Positions 53,557 to 63,312 of a stretch of 64,000 nucleotides of DNA are shown here, one piece after another. The translations under genes and the position numbers were made by a program. Below the pieces are notes generated by a model, which saw nothing but the letters and a program-made list of their open reading frames with translations, made no database searches and was not told the origin of the DNA. Within the stretch, counting starts at the first letter, position 1, and the number at the start of each line of letters is the position of its first letter. The stretch covers positions 186,001-250,000 of the forward strand of contig JBDXGY010000005.1 in NCBI GenBank assembly GCA_039989895.1. The letters are read 5' to 3'. The DNA comes from Hyphomicrobiales bacterium. GTDB lineage: Bacteria > Pseudomonadota > Alphaproteobacteria > Rhizobiales > JACESI01.

Positions 53557-55431
53557 CTAGTCCGGTTTCTTTTCTATCTGAGCCGACTTTTTATCTTTAC
53601 GGAAAGTATCAAGCATATTGCCTAGAATATCCACATCAACACCTTGGCGCTTCATGATCACATATTGCTGGATCACAGAAAGAAGGTTGTTCCATGCCCA
53701 ATAAATAACAAGCCCGGCTGGGAAGCTTGCCAGCATAATTGTGAAGATCACAGGCATCCAATTGAAGATAAATTGTTGTGTTGGATCAGGCGGTGCAGGG
53801 TTCAGTTTCATCTGAATGAACATAGTAATACCCATCAACAGCGGCCAGACACCGATGAGTGGCATCCATCCCGGCATATCAATTGGAATCAGACCGAATA
53901 GATTCATAAATGTCGTGGGATCGGGTGCGGCCAAATCCTGAATCCATCCAAAGAAGGGCGCATGGCGCATCTCAATGGTGACAAACAAAACTTTATAGAG
54001 CGAGAAGAAAACGGGAATCTGGATCAAAACTGGCCAGCAACCGGCAAGCGGATTTATCTTCTCTTCCCGATAAAGCTTCATCATCTCTTGTTGCACGCGC
54101 GGCTTATCGTCTTTGTGGCGCTCCTGAATTTCTTTCATTTTCGGTTGTACAAGTTTCATACGGCTCATCGAGACGTAAGAGCGGTTTGCGAACCAAAAGA
54201 AAAGGATTTTGATACCAACGGTAACGGCCAAAATAGCAACGCCAAAATTACCAAAAATCTTGAAAAGATAATCAAGCGCATGGAACAAAGGTTTGGTGAG
54301 GAAATAAAACCATCCCCAGTCAATCAGCAGCTCAAATCGCTCAATGCCTGTTTCCTCGTAAGCATCAATGAGATTTGTCTCTTTTGCGCCAGCGAACAAA
54401 CGGGTGGATACGGAAGCTGACCCATTAGGTTGTACATTTAAGGGATCAGCTAAAAAATCTGCCTGAAAAGCGGGAGTTGCGCCAGCGCTATAAGCAAATC
54501 GACCTTTAAAAGAACTCTCCGAGGAAGGTATAAGCGTCGCGGCCCAATATTTATCAGTAATGCCAAGCCAACCGTTTATTGTTGCAGGCTCCTCGATTGA
54601 GGGTGTGTCTTCCAAATCATCATAGTCGATTTCCTGAAGACCTTCTTCACCAAACATGCCGATGAGGCCCTCGTGCAAAATCCAGATGCCACTTGTCTTG
54701 GGTCGGCCACGGCGTGAGACAAAGCCATAAGGATAGACATTGACAGCCTCAGCGCCGCTATTCATCACCTTATCGGTAAGTGTGAACATATAGTTCTCAT
54801 CGATTTCATAAGTGCGCTCAAAAGAGAGGCCTTCCCCATTATCCCAAACTAAGGTGAGTGGCTTATCAACGGAGAGTGTTTGATTACCTTTAATAGACCA
54901 AACCGTGTTGCTATTTGGTACTTTCGGGCCGCCAGCAGCTGCAACCACACCCGTTTCAGCATAATAGGCATTTTGTGTGCCAACAGGATGAAACAATCTG
55001 ATATTCGGGCTGCCGTCTTCAATTTCTTCGCGATAATCGAGCAATAAAAGGTCGTCAATACGACCGCCTGTCAGGTTGATTGAACCATTCAGGCGCTCAG
55101 TACTGATGCGCGCGCGGCTTGTGTTTTTTAAAGCCGCACCAACTGTGGGCAGCTGTCCTGCAGCACCAGCTTGTACAGTACCAGGAGCTGCCGGTGCGCC
55201 TGTTGGTTGATTGTCCGGCACATTGGGCACAACACCGGTTTGATTGTCAGGTGCAGGTGTTGCCGGCGCAGCAGAAGGATTTGTTGTTTGTAACTGTGCT
55301 TGTGCGGCTTGTTCAGCCTCTAGCGCAGCACGGCGTGCCTCATCTTGAGGGCCGAGAACAAAAAACTGCCAGCCCAGTAAAACCAACATGGATAAACCGA
55401 TGGCAATGAAGAGGTTCTTGTTATCCTGCAT
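53557..55431 (-). CDS. yidC: membrane protein insertase YidC
   Basis: Inserts and folds inner-membrane proteins, alone or with SecYEG. A 624-residue Gram-negative type: N-terminal TM helix ([21 protein letters not shown]), a low-complexity Ala/Pro/Gln linker, a large periplasmic domain, then five conserved helices with [18 protein letters not shown] and the C-terminal [22 protein letters not shown]. In the rpmH-rnpA-yidC-engB order found across many Proteobacteria. Confidence 0.97.
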   Translation of the reverse strand: MQDNKNLFIAIGLSMLVLLGWQFFVLGPQDEARRAALEAEQAAQAQLQTTNPSAAPATPAPDNQTGVVPNVPDNQPTGAPAAPGTVQAGAAGQLPTVGAALKNTSRARISTERLNGSINLTGGRIDDLLLLDYREEIEDGSPNIRLFHPVGTQNAYYAETGVVAAAGGPKVPNSNTVWSIKGNQTLSVDKPLTLVWDNGEGLSFERTYEIDENYMFTLTDKVMNSGAEAVNVYPYGFVSRRGRPKTSGIWILHEGLIGMFGEEGLQEIDYDDLEDTPSIEEPATINGWLGITDKYWAATLIPSSESSFKGRFAYSAGATPAFQADFLADPLNVQPNGSASVSTRLFAGAKETNLIDAYEETGIERFELLIDWGWFYFLTKPLFHALDYLFKIFGNFGVAILAVTVGIKILFFWFANRSYVSMSRMKLVQPKMKEIQERHKDDKPRVQQEMMKLYREEKINPLAGCWPVLIQIPVFFSLYKVLFVTIEMRHAPFFGWIQDLAAPDPTTFMNLFGLIPIDMPGWMPLIGVWPLLMGITMFIQMKLNPAPPDPTQQFIFNWMPVIFTIMLASFPAGLVIYWAWNNLLSVIQQYVIMKRQGVDVDILGNMLDTFRKDKKSAQIEKKPD

Positions 55432-55463
55432 GGGTTCTTACTGTCCTGTTTTGGCTAGGTTCT

Positions 55464-55853
55464 TCATTTAAATTTACGCGGTCTGGCTGCTCGCCCTTCA
55501 CCACGTGCAAGTTTCTTTAGTGTTTTTTCAATGTCGGCGCAAAGGGTGGGAAACTCAATTGATAATGCACCAGCGCGACCTACAAGCACATAATCATGCG
55601 ATGCTTCGAATAACTGATCATCGATATGACGTATAGCTTCTCGCAAACGGCGTCTTACACGATTGCGCACCACCGCGTTCCCGACCTTTTTCGTAACCGT
55701 AAAGCCGACACCAAATTGATTGTCGTGAGCATCTTTTTTTGCATTACGCTGCATAACAAAAGAACCGCGCGGAATATAATTCCCTTTTGCCGCATTTAAA
55801 AATGACTCACGCTTCTTCAGAATACTCTTATGACTAGTTTGGGCCGCGACCAT
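55464..55853 (-). CDS. rnpA: ribonuclease P protein component
   Basis: Protein subunit that helps RNase P RNA mature the 5' ends of tRNAs. The conserved basic motif RNRVRRRLREAIR and the preceding GVGFTVTKKVGNAVVRNR are present. Length is 129 residues with a basic C-terminal end. It sits between rpmH (43 bp upstream) and yidC (32 bp downstream) on the minus strand. Confidence 0.95.
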   Translation of the reverse strand: MVAAQTSHKSILKKRESFLNAAKGNYIPRGSFVMQRNAKKDAHDNQFGVGFTVTKKVGNAVVRNRVRRRLREAIRHIDDQLFEASHDYVLVGRAGALSIEFPTLCADIEKTLKKLARGEGRAARPRKFK

Positions 55854-55896
55854 TGGTCAAAACCCTCCATATCCTGTCAGATGCACCGTCTCAGGT

Positions 55897-56031
55897 TTAC
55901 GCTGATAACTTTTTTCGACCCTTGGCACGGCGCGCAGCAAGAACAGCGCGACCGCCGACAGTCGCTTTACGTGCACGAAAGCCATGCCGGCGAGCGCGAA
56001 CAAGATTACTTGGTTGAAATGTACGTTTCAT
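55897..56031 (-). CDS. rpmH: 50S ribosomal protein L34
   Basis: A 44-residue, highly basic ribosomal protein starting [18 protein letters not shown], with [17 protein letters not shown] near the end, the invariant L34 pattern. The reading frame was worked out directly from the sequence: ATG complement at 56029-56031, stop complement at 55897-55899. First gene of the rpmH-rnpA-yidC-engB series. Confidence 0.97.
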   Translation of the reverse strand: MKRTFQPSNLVRARRHGFRARKATVGGRAVLAARRAKGRKKLSA

Positions 56032-56460
56032 TTGCTTTCCCCGTCTTTTAAACAGGCCTCGTCATCAGTAATGCGTTGGTTTTTGCTGTCGAAGTCAGCG
56101 CGCCGATCTTGTCGTCTGCGCCACATTCGTCAATCACCCAAAGAATGAGATTGCGGCTTATAGAAACAAAGAGGGGTTAAAGTCAATGTAAAAAGCCTTC
56201 TCAATGGCCTTGAAATTAAAGCCAAAGCCCTCAGAGACAATATCTATTTAATATTCACTTTCTCCCGCTCCGAACTACGTTGCCCTTTGATCACCATACC
56301 GTGAGGTTGATATTGCTATTTTCACATGTTCGTCAAAAGGGCATTTTTCAATTCAATTTACAGAATTTGTACATATATCAGATCTAGAAATAAGTGGTCA
56401 TATAAAACCGCTTAACACGATAGAACAAAAGTATTTACGGTTGCACTTCTGGAGTAAATT
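56032..56460. other. intergenic region upstream of rpmH
   Basis: 429 bp between divergent rpmH and the TVP38 gene, containing both promoters. An 8-bp inverted repeat spans 56281-56343. No credible ORF or known RNA is seen. Confidence 0.5.
56281..56343 (+). repeat. long-loop inverted repeat followed by a T-run
   Basis: TGCCCTTT at 56281-56288 and AAAGGGCA at 56336-56343 are perfect inverted repeats separated by 47 nt; TTTTT follows. It could end a small RNA or be chance. Confidence 0.3.
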
Positions 56461-57231
56461 ATGTCACTAAATGGAACCTTTGAAACAAGAGATGAGAATA
56501 TCATGTCATCTAATAAGCCTTCTGAAAAAGCGTCTTTACTGGTTAATTTGAAAAGGTTTTCCCCCCTTCTAATTATTCTGTCTCTCCTCGTTATTGGTTA
56601 TGCGTCAGGTCTCCACAAATATTTGTCTCTTGATGCTGTCGCGGAAAATAAAGCGCTGATTGATACATTCGTTACGGATAACTTCATTCTAGCAATGGGT
56701 GCCTATTTGCTCATTTACATTGTCGCCGTTTCACTATCATTTCCTGGGGCTAGCTTCTTGACCATTGCAGGGGGCGGCATCTTTGGCTGGGCCATTGGCG
56801 GAACTTTAACAGTGATTGGCGCAACTATAGGTGCCTCCATCATATTTCTCGTGGCTAAAACCTCTATCGGCGATTATTTGGCTGAAAAAGCAGGTCCGCG
56901 TATGAATAAATTGCGTGAAGGCTTTCAAAAAGAAGCTTTCAGTTACCTTTTGACATTACGCCTTGCGCCGGTCGTGCCCTTTTGGATCACAAATCTTGCC
57001 CCAGCCCTTTTCGGTATGGATTTGCCGCGTTACGCGCTAGCGACGTTCATCGGCATCATTCCAGGCACCTATGCTTATTCCTTCATTGGTGATCAGGTTG
57101 GTTCGGCTGTTGACGGTTCAGATATCACACAAAAAATAACACTGGGCCTTGCCGCTCTCGCAGTTGCTTCTGTCATTCCATTGATTGTCAAATGGGTGCG
57201 TCGCAAAAAGACGACATTGGGCGAGGCATAA
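56461..57231 (+). CDS. TVP38/TMEM64 (DedA-like) family membrane protein
   Basis: A 256-residue integral membrane protein with about six helices. SFPGASFLTIAGGGIFGWAIGGTLTVIGATIGASIIFLVAK and LRLAPVVPFWITNLAPALFGM are the signature halves of the VTT/SNARE-associated-Golgi family. Related proteins flip or scramble lipids; the role here is unknown. GGAG lies seven bases before ATG 56461. It is paired with a FAD-dependent oxidoreductase gene downstream, a frequent partnership. Confidence 0.88.
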   Translation: MSLNGTFETRDENIMSSNKPSEKASLLVNLKRFSPLLIILSLLVIGYASGLHKYLSLDAVAENKALIDTFVTDNFILAMGAYLLIYIVAVSLSFPGASFLTIAGGGIFGWAIGGTLTVIGATIGASIIFLVAKTSIGDYLAEKAGPRMNKLREGFQKEAFSYLLTLRLAPVVPFWITNLAPALFGMDLPRYALATFIGIIPGTYAYSFIGDQVGSAVDGSDITQKITLGLAALAVASVIPLIVKWVRRKKTTLGEA

Positions 57232-57278
57232 CTGCACAGTCTAATAACACTCCTTTAAAAGAGATATGACCGATTGAA

Positions 57279-57320
57279 CTATGCGGCACATTGTTTATTG
57301 TGCTGCATAGATTTATTTTG
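57279..57320 (+). terminator. intrinsic terminator after the TVP38 gene
   Basis: CTATGCGGCACA pairs with TGTGCTGCATAG over 12 bp (one G-U pair) with an 8-nt loop, then ATTTATTTTG. It separates the TVP38 gene from the flavoprotein gene, so the latter may have its own promoter or depend on read-through. Confidence 0.8.
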
Positions 57321-57369
57321 TTCTTCTGAGCGCATATCCTATTAAACCTCCTAACAAATGAGACACCCT

Positions 57370-58797
57370 ATGACAGAGACCTTAACCCCAGATATTTGTG
57401 TTATAGGTGCTGGGTCAGGCGGCCTAAGTGTTGCCGCTGCAGCCGCCGCTTTTGGCGTATCAGTTGTTTTGCTTGAGAAAGGCAAAATGGGCGGTGACTG
57501 CCTGAATTATGGCTGCGTGCCTTCTAAAGCAATGATTGCAGCTGGCAAAATAGCCGAAACATTTCGTCAGTCAGAAAAATTTGGCATCAAACCACAAGAG
57601 CCGGAAGTAGATTTCCAAAAAGTGCACGATCATGTTCATGGGGTGATTGCGGCGATCGCGCCTAACGATTCCGTTGAACGCTTCACTGGCCTTGGAGTGA
57701 AGGTCATTACAGAAGCTGGCTATTTTCAAGATCAGAAAACGGTTGTTGCCGGTAAATATAAAATTAAAGCCCGCAGATTTGTGGTGTCAACCGGGTCGTC
57801 CGCCTTTGTGCCGCCCATTCCTGGCATTGAGGCTGTTTCTTATCTCACCAATGAAACACTGTTTGAAGCCACCGAAAGACCGGAACATCTTGTCGTTATC
57901 GGCGGTGGGCCAATCGGCATGGAGATGGCGCAGGCGCATCGCCGTCTTGGCTCAAAAGTGACCGTCATCGAAATGTTTACTGCCTTTGGCAAAGACGATC
58001 CGGAACTGACTTCGATTGCTCTCGATGAAATCAGGCGCGAAGGCGTGGATATTCGCGAAAAGACAAAAACCGTTCGGCTTTTGCCAGGTGCTGAAAATGG
58101 CGTTGAGGTCATTGTCGAAAAAGATGGCAAAGAAGAAACAATTGCCGGCTCACACCTTTTGTTGGCAACAGGCCGAGCTGCCAATGTAAGCGGTCTTGAT
58201 CTGGAAAAAGCAGGTATTGAATATTCCCGTAAGGGTATTGTCGTCGATGCGAAAATGCGCACCACAAATAAGCGCGTATATGCGATTGGTGATGTTGCTG
58301 GCGGTTTGCAATTCACCCATGTGGCCGGTTATCATGCTGGCCTTGTTATCCGCTCTATCCTGTTTCGGATGGGCGCGAAAGAGAAAACGAATATCATTCC
58401 ATGGGTCACTTTCACTGACCCTGAAGTGTCCCATGTTGGACTTGGCGAAGAAGCCGCGAGGGAGCAGCATAAAGATATCAAAATATTACGCTGGCCCTAT
58501 GTTGAAAATGACAGGGCACAGGCTGAGCGAAAAACCACTGGCCTGATTAAAGTCATCACCAATAAAAAGGGTAAAATTCTTGGCGCCACCATTGTCGGCC
58601 AAAATGCTGGTGAGATGATAAATATTTGGGCATTAGCGGTCACACAAGGTATGAAGGTGGGTGCAATGACAGGTTATATTCCTCCCTATCCTACAATGAC
58701 AGAAATAGGTAAAAGAGCTTCCACCGAATATTACAAACCAAGTCTCCAAAACCCTTGGATCAAACGCGTAATCGGTTTCTTGCGGATATTTGGCTAG
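57370..58797 (+). CDS. FAD-dependent pyridine nucleotide-disulfide oxidoreductase (MerA/Lpd-like)
   Basis: About 475 residues. FAD-binding VIGAGSGGLSVAAAAAAFG, redox disulfide GGDCLNYGCVPSK, NAD(P)-binding VVIGGGPIGMEMAQAHRRLG, FAD-binding VYAIGDVAGG, and the dimerisation domain ending in YIPPYPTMTEIGKRAS with the region that supplies the catalytic base of the partner subunit. It lacks the extra C-terminal Cys pair and the N-terminal heavy-metal domain of mercuric reductase, so mercury reduction is unlikely. ATG 57358 is an alternative start. Partnered with TVP38. Confidence 0.88.
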   Translation: MTETLTPDICVIGAGSGGLSVAAAAAAFGVSVVLLEKGKMGGDCLNYGCVPSKAMIAAGKIAETFRQSEKFGIKPQEPEVDFQKVHDHVHGVIAAIAPNDSVERFTGLGVKVITEAGYFQDQKTVVAGKYKIKARRFVVSTGSSAFVPPIPGIEAVSYLTNETLFEATERPEHLVVIGGGPIGMEMAQAHRRLGSKVTVIEMFTAFGKDDPELTSIALDEIRREGVDIREKTKTVRLLPGAENGVEVIVEKDGKEETIAGSHLLLATGRAANVSGLDLEKAGIEYSRKGIVVDAKMRTTNKRVYAIGDVAGGLQFTHVAGYHAGLVIRSILFRMGAKEKTNIIPWVTFTDPEVSHVGLGEEAAREQHKDIKILRWPYVENDRAQAERKTTGLIKVITNKKGKILGATIVGQNAGEMINIWALAVTQGMKVGAMTGYIPPYPTMTEIGKRASTEYYKPSLQNPWIKRVIGFLRIFG

Positions 58798-58909
58798 GAC
58801 CAAAGCGAATGGTGGCTTAGAACAGCTTTCACATACATATGATGACTGGTCAGCTATCATTGTTTGCAAGAAACTATGCTCTATCTTAAAGTAGAGAAGA
58901 AAGTAGGGG

Positions 58910-60457
58910 ATGCAGGCTTTGAATAAGTCGCCAGACCATAAGTCTATAGAAGAAACACTCATTTCTGAGAATAAGAGTGCCGACTCACGGGTGGGCGAAG
59001 CTATTGCTATTGTAAAACCTAAAAAACGTAAGTTGACAATGAATCTCTCGGCTAAGCTGTTGGTTTTAACCATCGGTTTTGTAATGCTAAGCGAGATTTT
59101 TGTTTTCGTTCCTTCAGTTGCGAAATTTCGAAATGACTGGCTGACAGATCGCCTGACGCGCGCACGAACAGTATTACTAATGTCGCCTGAAGTGCCCGTT
59201 GGTGTGATCATGCCGCCAGAGCAGATAGAGGCAAACCAAAAACGCATTGAAGATGCAATGCGCAGCTTTGATGTTGTCACCCTCGCGCATCGCAAAGATG
59301 GTCGACGACAACTCATTGCAATGATTGACGAAGATGCTGGCGAAATTGGTGCCGAGTTTGATGTGATTCATACTGGAGCATGGCAATCTATCCACGATGC
59401 CTTCATGACACTGCTCGCCACCACGCCGCGCATTATTTCAATTTCAGGTTCTCCGCCTGGCACAGATCAATTGATACAAGTCGTTGCGCTGGAGCCGCCT
59501 TTGCGTGCGGCGATGCTGACCTATACGCGCAATGTGATGATTTTATCCTTAATCATTTCTGTTTTAACGGCAGCTATGGTCTATTTCGCCCTTAGCAAAC
59601 TCTTCGTGCGGCCCATTGCGCGCTTGGCAGATAGCATGGAGGCTTTTTCCAAAAACCCGGAGGCCAGTGAAAATATCATAAAACCGGGCGGGCGCACAGA
59701 TGAGCTTGGAACTGCGGAAGAGCGTCTTGCAGAAATGCAAAAAGATCTCCAAGGCACACTCTCCAGCCAAAAACGCCTAGCAAGCCTTGGGTTGGCTGTT
59801 TCTAAGGTCAATCATGACCTGCGTAATATTCTGGCCTCTGTCCAGTTGTTTTCCGACCGTCTAACATCGCTTCCTGACCCCGATGTCCAACGGTTTGCTC
59901 CAAAGCTTATCGCCGGTATTGATCGGGCAATAGGCTATTGTGAATCAACCCTTGTCTATGGCAGCGCTAAGGAAGAGCCGCCTAAACGTCAGCTTATCCG
60001 TTTAGCCAAAATGATCAAAGAACTTGAATCATTGCTAGATCTCGATGATCACCCAACAGTCGAATGGCGTAATACTGTACCTGTGGGAACAGAACTTGAT
60101 GCCGATCCAGAGCAAATTTTTCGCGTTTTGATGAATCTTTCACGCAACGCGATAAAAGTTCTAGAAGCAATGGAAGATGAATCCTTGGTTCGACGCCTGA
60201 CAATTGGCGCGAACATGTTGGAAGACCGCACGCGTATTATTATCAGCGATACAGGCCCCGGCGTGCCAAAACGTGCCCAAGAACATCTTTTTGAAGCATT
60301 TCGCGGGTCCTTATCCAAAGGCGGGACAGGTCTTGGACTTGCCATAGCCCATGAAATTGTCACAGCCCATGGTGGAACGATAAAGCTCACAGATGATGAT
60401 GGTCCGGGAGCTACTTTCGAGATTGAGCTACCTAATAAAGGTAAGTCAATCGTTTGA
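58910..60457 (+). CDS. sensor histidine kinase without a neighbouring response regulator
   Basis: A 515-residue membrane kinase. TM1 is at about residues 48-68 and TM2 at 206-228, enclosing a periplasmic region of about 135 residues. HAMP is at about 230-285, then the H-box VNHDLRNILASVQ with His302. The HATPase domain has NLSRNAIKVL, SDTGPGVP and GGTGLGLAIAHEIV. The signal is unknown. ATG 58910 touches AGGGG directly, so TTG 58919, at proper spacing from AGGGG, may be the true start. Confidence 0.88.
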   Translation: MQALNKSPDHKSIEETLISENKSADSRVGEAIAIVKPKKRKLTMNLSAKLLVLTIGFVMLSEIFVFVPSVAKFRNDWLTDRLTRARTVLLMSPEVPVGVIMPPEQIEANQKRIEDAMRSFDVVTLAHRKDGRRQLIAMIDEDAGEIGAEFDVIHTGAWQSIHDAFMTLLATTPRIISISGSPPGTDQLIQVVALEPPLRAAMLTYTRNVMILSLIISVLTAAMVYFALSKLFVRPIARLADSMEAFSKNPEASENIIKPGGRTDELGTAEERLAEMQKDLQGTLSSQKRLASLGLAVSKVNHDLRNILASVQLFSDRLTSLPDPDVQRFAPKLIAGIDRAIGYCESTLVYGSAKEEPPKRQLIRLAKMIKELESLLDLDDHPTVEWRNTVPVGTELDADPEQIFRVLMNLSRNAIKVLEAMEDESLVRRLTIGANMLEDRTRIIISDTGPGVPKRAQEHLFEAFRGSLSKGGTGLGLAIAHEIVTAHGGTIKLTDDDGPGATFEIELPNKGKSIV

Positions 60458-60487
60458 TTTTTTCCTCCATTGATATAAAAAATCAAA
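60453..60487. repeat. AT-rich inverted repeat at the end of the kinase gene
   Basis: TTTGATTTTTT and AAAAAATCAAA form a perfect 11-bp inverted repeat with a 13-nt spacer, overlapping the kinase stop codon. There is no T-run after the second arm, so a normal terminator is not clear. Confidence 0.4.
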
Positions 60488-60620
60488 AGGATTCATCATT
60501 CCTAAAAAAAGCGGGTTGCATTTGCCCAAATAACAGATTACTTCCTGCATCTCGTTGATGCGAATAATCGTTGACTGTATCGATGAAATTCTGGTTTGCT
60601 AACAATTGCAAGCCAATGAT

Positions 60621-60697
60621 GCGCTCGTAGCTCAGCTGGATAGAGCACTAGACTACGAATCTAGGGGTCGGGAGTTCGAATCTTCCCGAGCGCGCCA
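60621..60697 (+). tRNA. tRNA-Arg (anticodon ACG)
   Basis: 77 nt including the encoded CCA. Acceptor GCGCTCG pairs with CGAGCGC; the anticodon stem CTAGA/TCTAG holds loop CTACGAA, giving ACG. The T-arm has GGGAG, loop TTCGAAT and CTTCC, and the D-arm is GCTC-loop-GAGC. The wobble A would be edited to inosine by TadA to read CGU, CGC and CGA. Confidence 0.97.
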
Positions 60698-60935
60698 TTA
60701 CTTTCAAAGACTTAGCTAATATGACTTGTGGCGGAAAACGGTGGCATTTGTAACCACTGGGCACCTGGTTCATGCCGAAACTGGTAAATTAGATATAATT
60801 GTCATTGAACTAACATAACAATGACTTTTCTAGCGCTGTTGGATAGTTCTTAACTTCCGTAATTTCACTTACAAATCAGTGCCTTTTTTAATGATCCCAA
60901 GCTGATAACGTTAAACAAAAGTCAGATGCAGCATA

Positions 60936-61238
60936 CTAACTGTCTCTTGCCGCAATAATAGCATCTATTAAGTCCTCAGGGGCTTCTGGAAGAGACAATG
61001 TCGTGTCATTCATAGCTTTCTTCATTAACTCCATGGAAGTGCGATAGCTGGCTAGGTACTCACGGCATTCACGACATAACTTGAGATGGAGTTCAAAAAT
61101 AACTCGTTGATTTCTGGGAAGATCACCTTCGATATATGCAAGTATAAAATCTTCAAATTCCTCACATGTGATCATATAAGGGAGTTTGAACATTATGCCG
61201 TGCACGCGGCGTATCAATGACTGTGGTTTGTGTTTCAC
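60936..61238 (-). CDS. zinc-finger anti-sigma factor
   Basis: A 100-residue cytosolic protein with the zf-HC2 motif H-x3-C-x2-C (HLKLCRECREYL) after ITCEEFEDFILAYIEGDLP. This is a ZAS-type anti-sigma factor without a membrane anchor; a reactive zinc site of this kind often senses oxidants. The start is GTG at 61238, and the GTGA overlap with the sigma-factor stop points to coupled translation. Its C-terminus is acidic. Target: the ECF sigma factor next to it. Confidence 0.88.
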   Translation of the reverse strand: MKHKPQSLIRRVHGIMFKLPYMITCEEFEDFILAYIEGDLPRNQRVIFELHLKLCRECREYLASYRTSMELMKKAMNDTTLSLPEAPEDLIDAIIAARDS

Positions 61239-61837
61239 AAAACGTGCCTTCTCATCAATGGCTCAAGGAGTTTCTTTAAAGCCGCACGAGCGCGATGTAA
61301 TCTTACTTTCACGTTCGATTCACTTAAATTAAGCTGCTCGGCAACCTCAGTAGTCGTAAATTCTTCTATATCGCGCAGAATTAAAATAATTCGGTACTGG
61401 TCGGGTAGCAAATTTATTTTCTCCATAACTTTTGCTGCAGTTTGAGATTTTTCCATTAACAGTTCAGGCGTATCGATAGTATCCCATGGTTCTTCGATGC
61501 GACACTTATTCTTATCAAATATAGGTAACAATTCATCTAACGAATCTTCGTTCAGGCGTGATCTTTTCCTGACAACCATCAATGTTTCATTGATAACAAT
61601 GCGGTGCATCCAAGTTTTAATTTTCGACCGACCTTCGAATCCAGCCAGTCCGTCAAGAATTTTACCAAATGCGGTCTGAACGACATCTTCCACTAAGCTG
61701 TGGTCGCGCAGAATTCTGAATGCTACCGCCATCATCCATGGAGTGTTTTCTTTCACAAAATGGCGAATTGCCGTAGAATTGCCATCACGGATACCGGAAA
61801 TATCTCCACTAACTTCAGGGCAGTTTGATTCCGACAT
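61235..61837 (-). CDS. ECF-type RNA polymerase sigma factor
   Basis: A 200-residue alternative sigma factor. Region 2 contains MMAVAFRILRDHSLVEDVVQTAFGKILDGL (residues about 33-65), and region 4 has LLPDQYRIILILRDIEEFTTTEVAEQLNLSESNVKVRLHRARAALKKLL near the end. It directs polymerase to a stress regulon, probably including its own promoter in 61838-62053, although no clear GGAAC-type promoter was found there. Operon with the anti-sigma gene. Confidence 0.93.
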   Translation of the reverse strand: MSESNCPEVSGDISGIRDGNSTAIRHFVKENTPWMMAVAFRILRDHSLVEDVVQTAFGKILDGLAGFEGRSKIKTWMHRIVINETLMVVRKRSRLNEDSLDELLPIFDKNKCRIEEPWDTIDTPELLMEKSQTAAKVMEKINLLPDQYRIILILRDIEEFTTTEVAEQLNLSESNVKVRLHRARAALKKLLEPLMRRHVL

Positions 61838-62053
61838 ATAAGTATAATTCTTCCCAAGAACCCAAAACAGCAGCAGTCAGCTGGCCATTACTTAAAATAT
61901 AATACCGCTCAAATGACAACCCCGCTTCACATTGCAGTCTGAAGTTTTAAATGGCAATGTGTAACCTTAATGTGTCATCCTGCATCATAAGAAATATGCA
62001 TTTTGCCATCAACAACAGATAATTGGATATATTCACAGGATAGTAGCACACAA

Positions 62054-63274
62054 ATGACAACGTCACTTCTCATTACCTGCCTCTTTACTGCTTGCTTCTG
62101 CATGGTTGCTAAACGGCTGTCCACGACTGTTTTAACAGCTCCTATGCTGTTTATTGCTTTCGGTTTGATCATGTCGCATGCTGGATTATTCCCCCTTGGT
62201 GAAATGGAAGAAACACTTCATCTTGTTGCTGAAATTGCGCTCGTGATATTGCTGTTTTTGGATGCTGCTAAAACAGATATTGCTGCATTGCGCGTGCGAT
62301 TTGTTTGGCCAGCGCGGATGCTGCTGATCGGGTTGCCTTTGTCTATTGTGTTTGGAAGCATGGCGGCATGGTTGCTTTTACCAACATGGCCGCTTGTGGC
62401 TGTTGTCCTTGTTGCGGCTATTTTTGCGCCAACGGATGCAGCCCTTGGGCAAGCGGTTGTTTCAAATCCGATTGTGCCGGATCGTGTGCGCAGAGCCTTG
62501 ACGGTAGAAAGCGGCCTGAATGATGGTTTGGCGCTTCCTGTCATATTACTATTTGCAAGCCTAACAGCAAACGCAGTGGATGCGGGGGATACAAATTGGC
62601 TGTTGTTTGGTGCCAAACAATTGGTGCTTGGCCCATTAGTAGGCGCTGCTGTTGGTCTGATGGGCGGGGTTGTTCTGCTTTGGGCAAAAGATAGAGAGTT
62701 CACGGCAGATGTGTATGAAGGCGTTGGTGCCATTGCAATGGCGCTTGCCGCTTATCTTGGCGCAACGGCAATTGGTGGCAATGGTTTCATTGCGGCTTTC
62801 ATTGCAGGCCTCTGCTTTGGCGGCATTGTTAAAGACAGATGCAAGTTCATATTTGAATTTACCGAGAGCGAAGGCCAAGGCCTTACATGGGGGGCATTTT
62901 TTCTACTTGGTCTGGTGCTCGTACCTGATGCGATTGCGCATTTATCATGGTCTACACTCGCGATCATTCTGGTCAGCCTTTTTATTGTGCGACCACTCGC
63001 TATCTGGTTATCCCTTATGGGCACTGATGCATCCCCTTTAACCCGTATTTTCTTTGGCTGGTTTGGCCCGCGCGGCTTGGCTACAGCTTTGTTTGCACTC
63101 ATGGTTGTTGGGGAAATTGATTCAGAATTCGCTGAACCTATTTTGCACCTTGCCGTTAATGCGGTATGGATTAGTGCGCTCCTTCATGGTTTAACAGCCG
63201 TACCGGGCGCAAACTGGTATGCCGCCCGTGTCAAAGCTCTGGGCAAATGTGCAGAGACCAACTCAAATCACTGA
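62054..63274 (+). CDS. CPA1-type sodium/proton antiporter
   Basis: A 406-residue membrane transporter with about twelve helices. The core includes FAPTDAALGQAVVSNPIVPDRVRRALTVESGLNDGLALP, whose Glu-Ser-Gly-Leu-Asn-Asp pattern is typical of NhaP-type exchangers, plus GFIAAFIAGLCFGG and FGWFGPRGLATALFALMV. Predicted role: exchange of Na+ or K+ for protons for pH and salt homeostasis. ATG 62054 is chosen because the product then begins directly with a helix; an in-frame upstream start at 62003 is not supported by a ribosome site. Confidence 0.88.
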   Translation: MTTSLLITCLFTACFCMVAKRLSTTVLTAPMLFIAFGLIMSHAGLFPLGEMEETLHLVAEIALVILLFLDAAKTDIAALRVRFVWPARMLLIGLPLSIVFGSMAAWLLLPTWPLVAVVLVAAIFAPTDAALGQAVVSNPIVPDRVRRALTVESGLNDGLALPVILLFASLTANAVDAGDTNWLLFGAKQLVLGPLVGAAVGLMGGVVLLWAKDREFTADVYEGVGAIAMALAAYLGATAIGGNGFIAAFIAGLCFGGIVKDRCKFIFEFTESEGQGLTWGAFFLLGLVLVPDAIAHLSWSTLAIILVSLFIVRPLAIWLSLMGTDASPLTRIFFGWFGPRGLATALFALMVVGEIDSEFAEPILHLAVNAVWISALLHGLTAVPGANWYAARVKALGKCAETNSNH

Positions 63275-63312
63275 ACGACCGATTATCAAGATTAAGACAA
63301 TAGGAAAGCCTC

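Noticed and set aside
57370-58797. Mercuric reductase
   Set aside because: The C-terminal Cys pair and heavy-metal-associated domain are absent and no mer genes are near.
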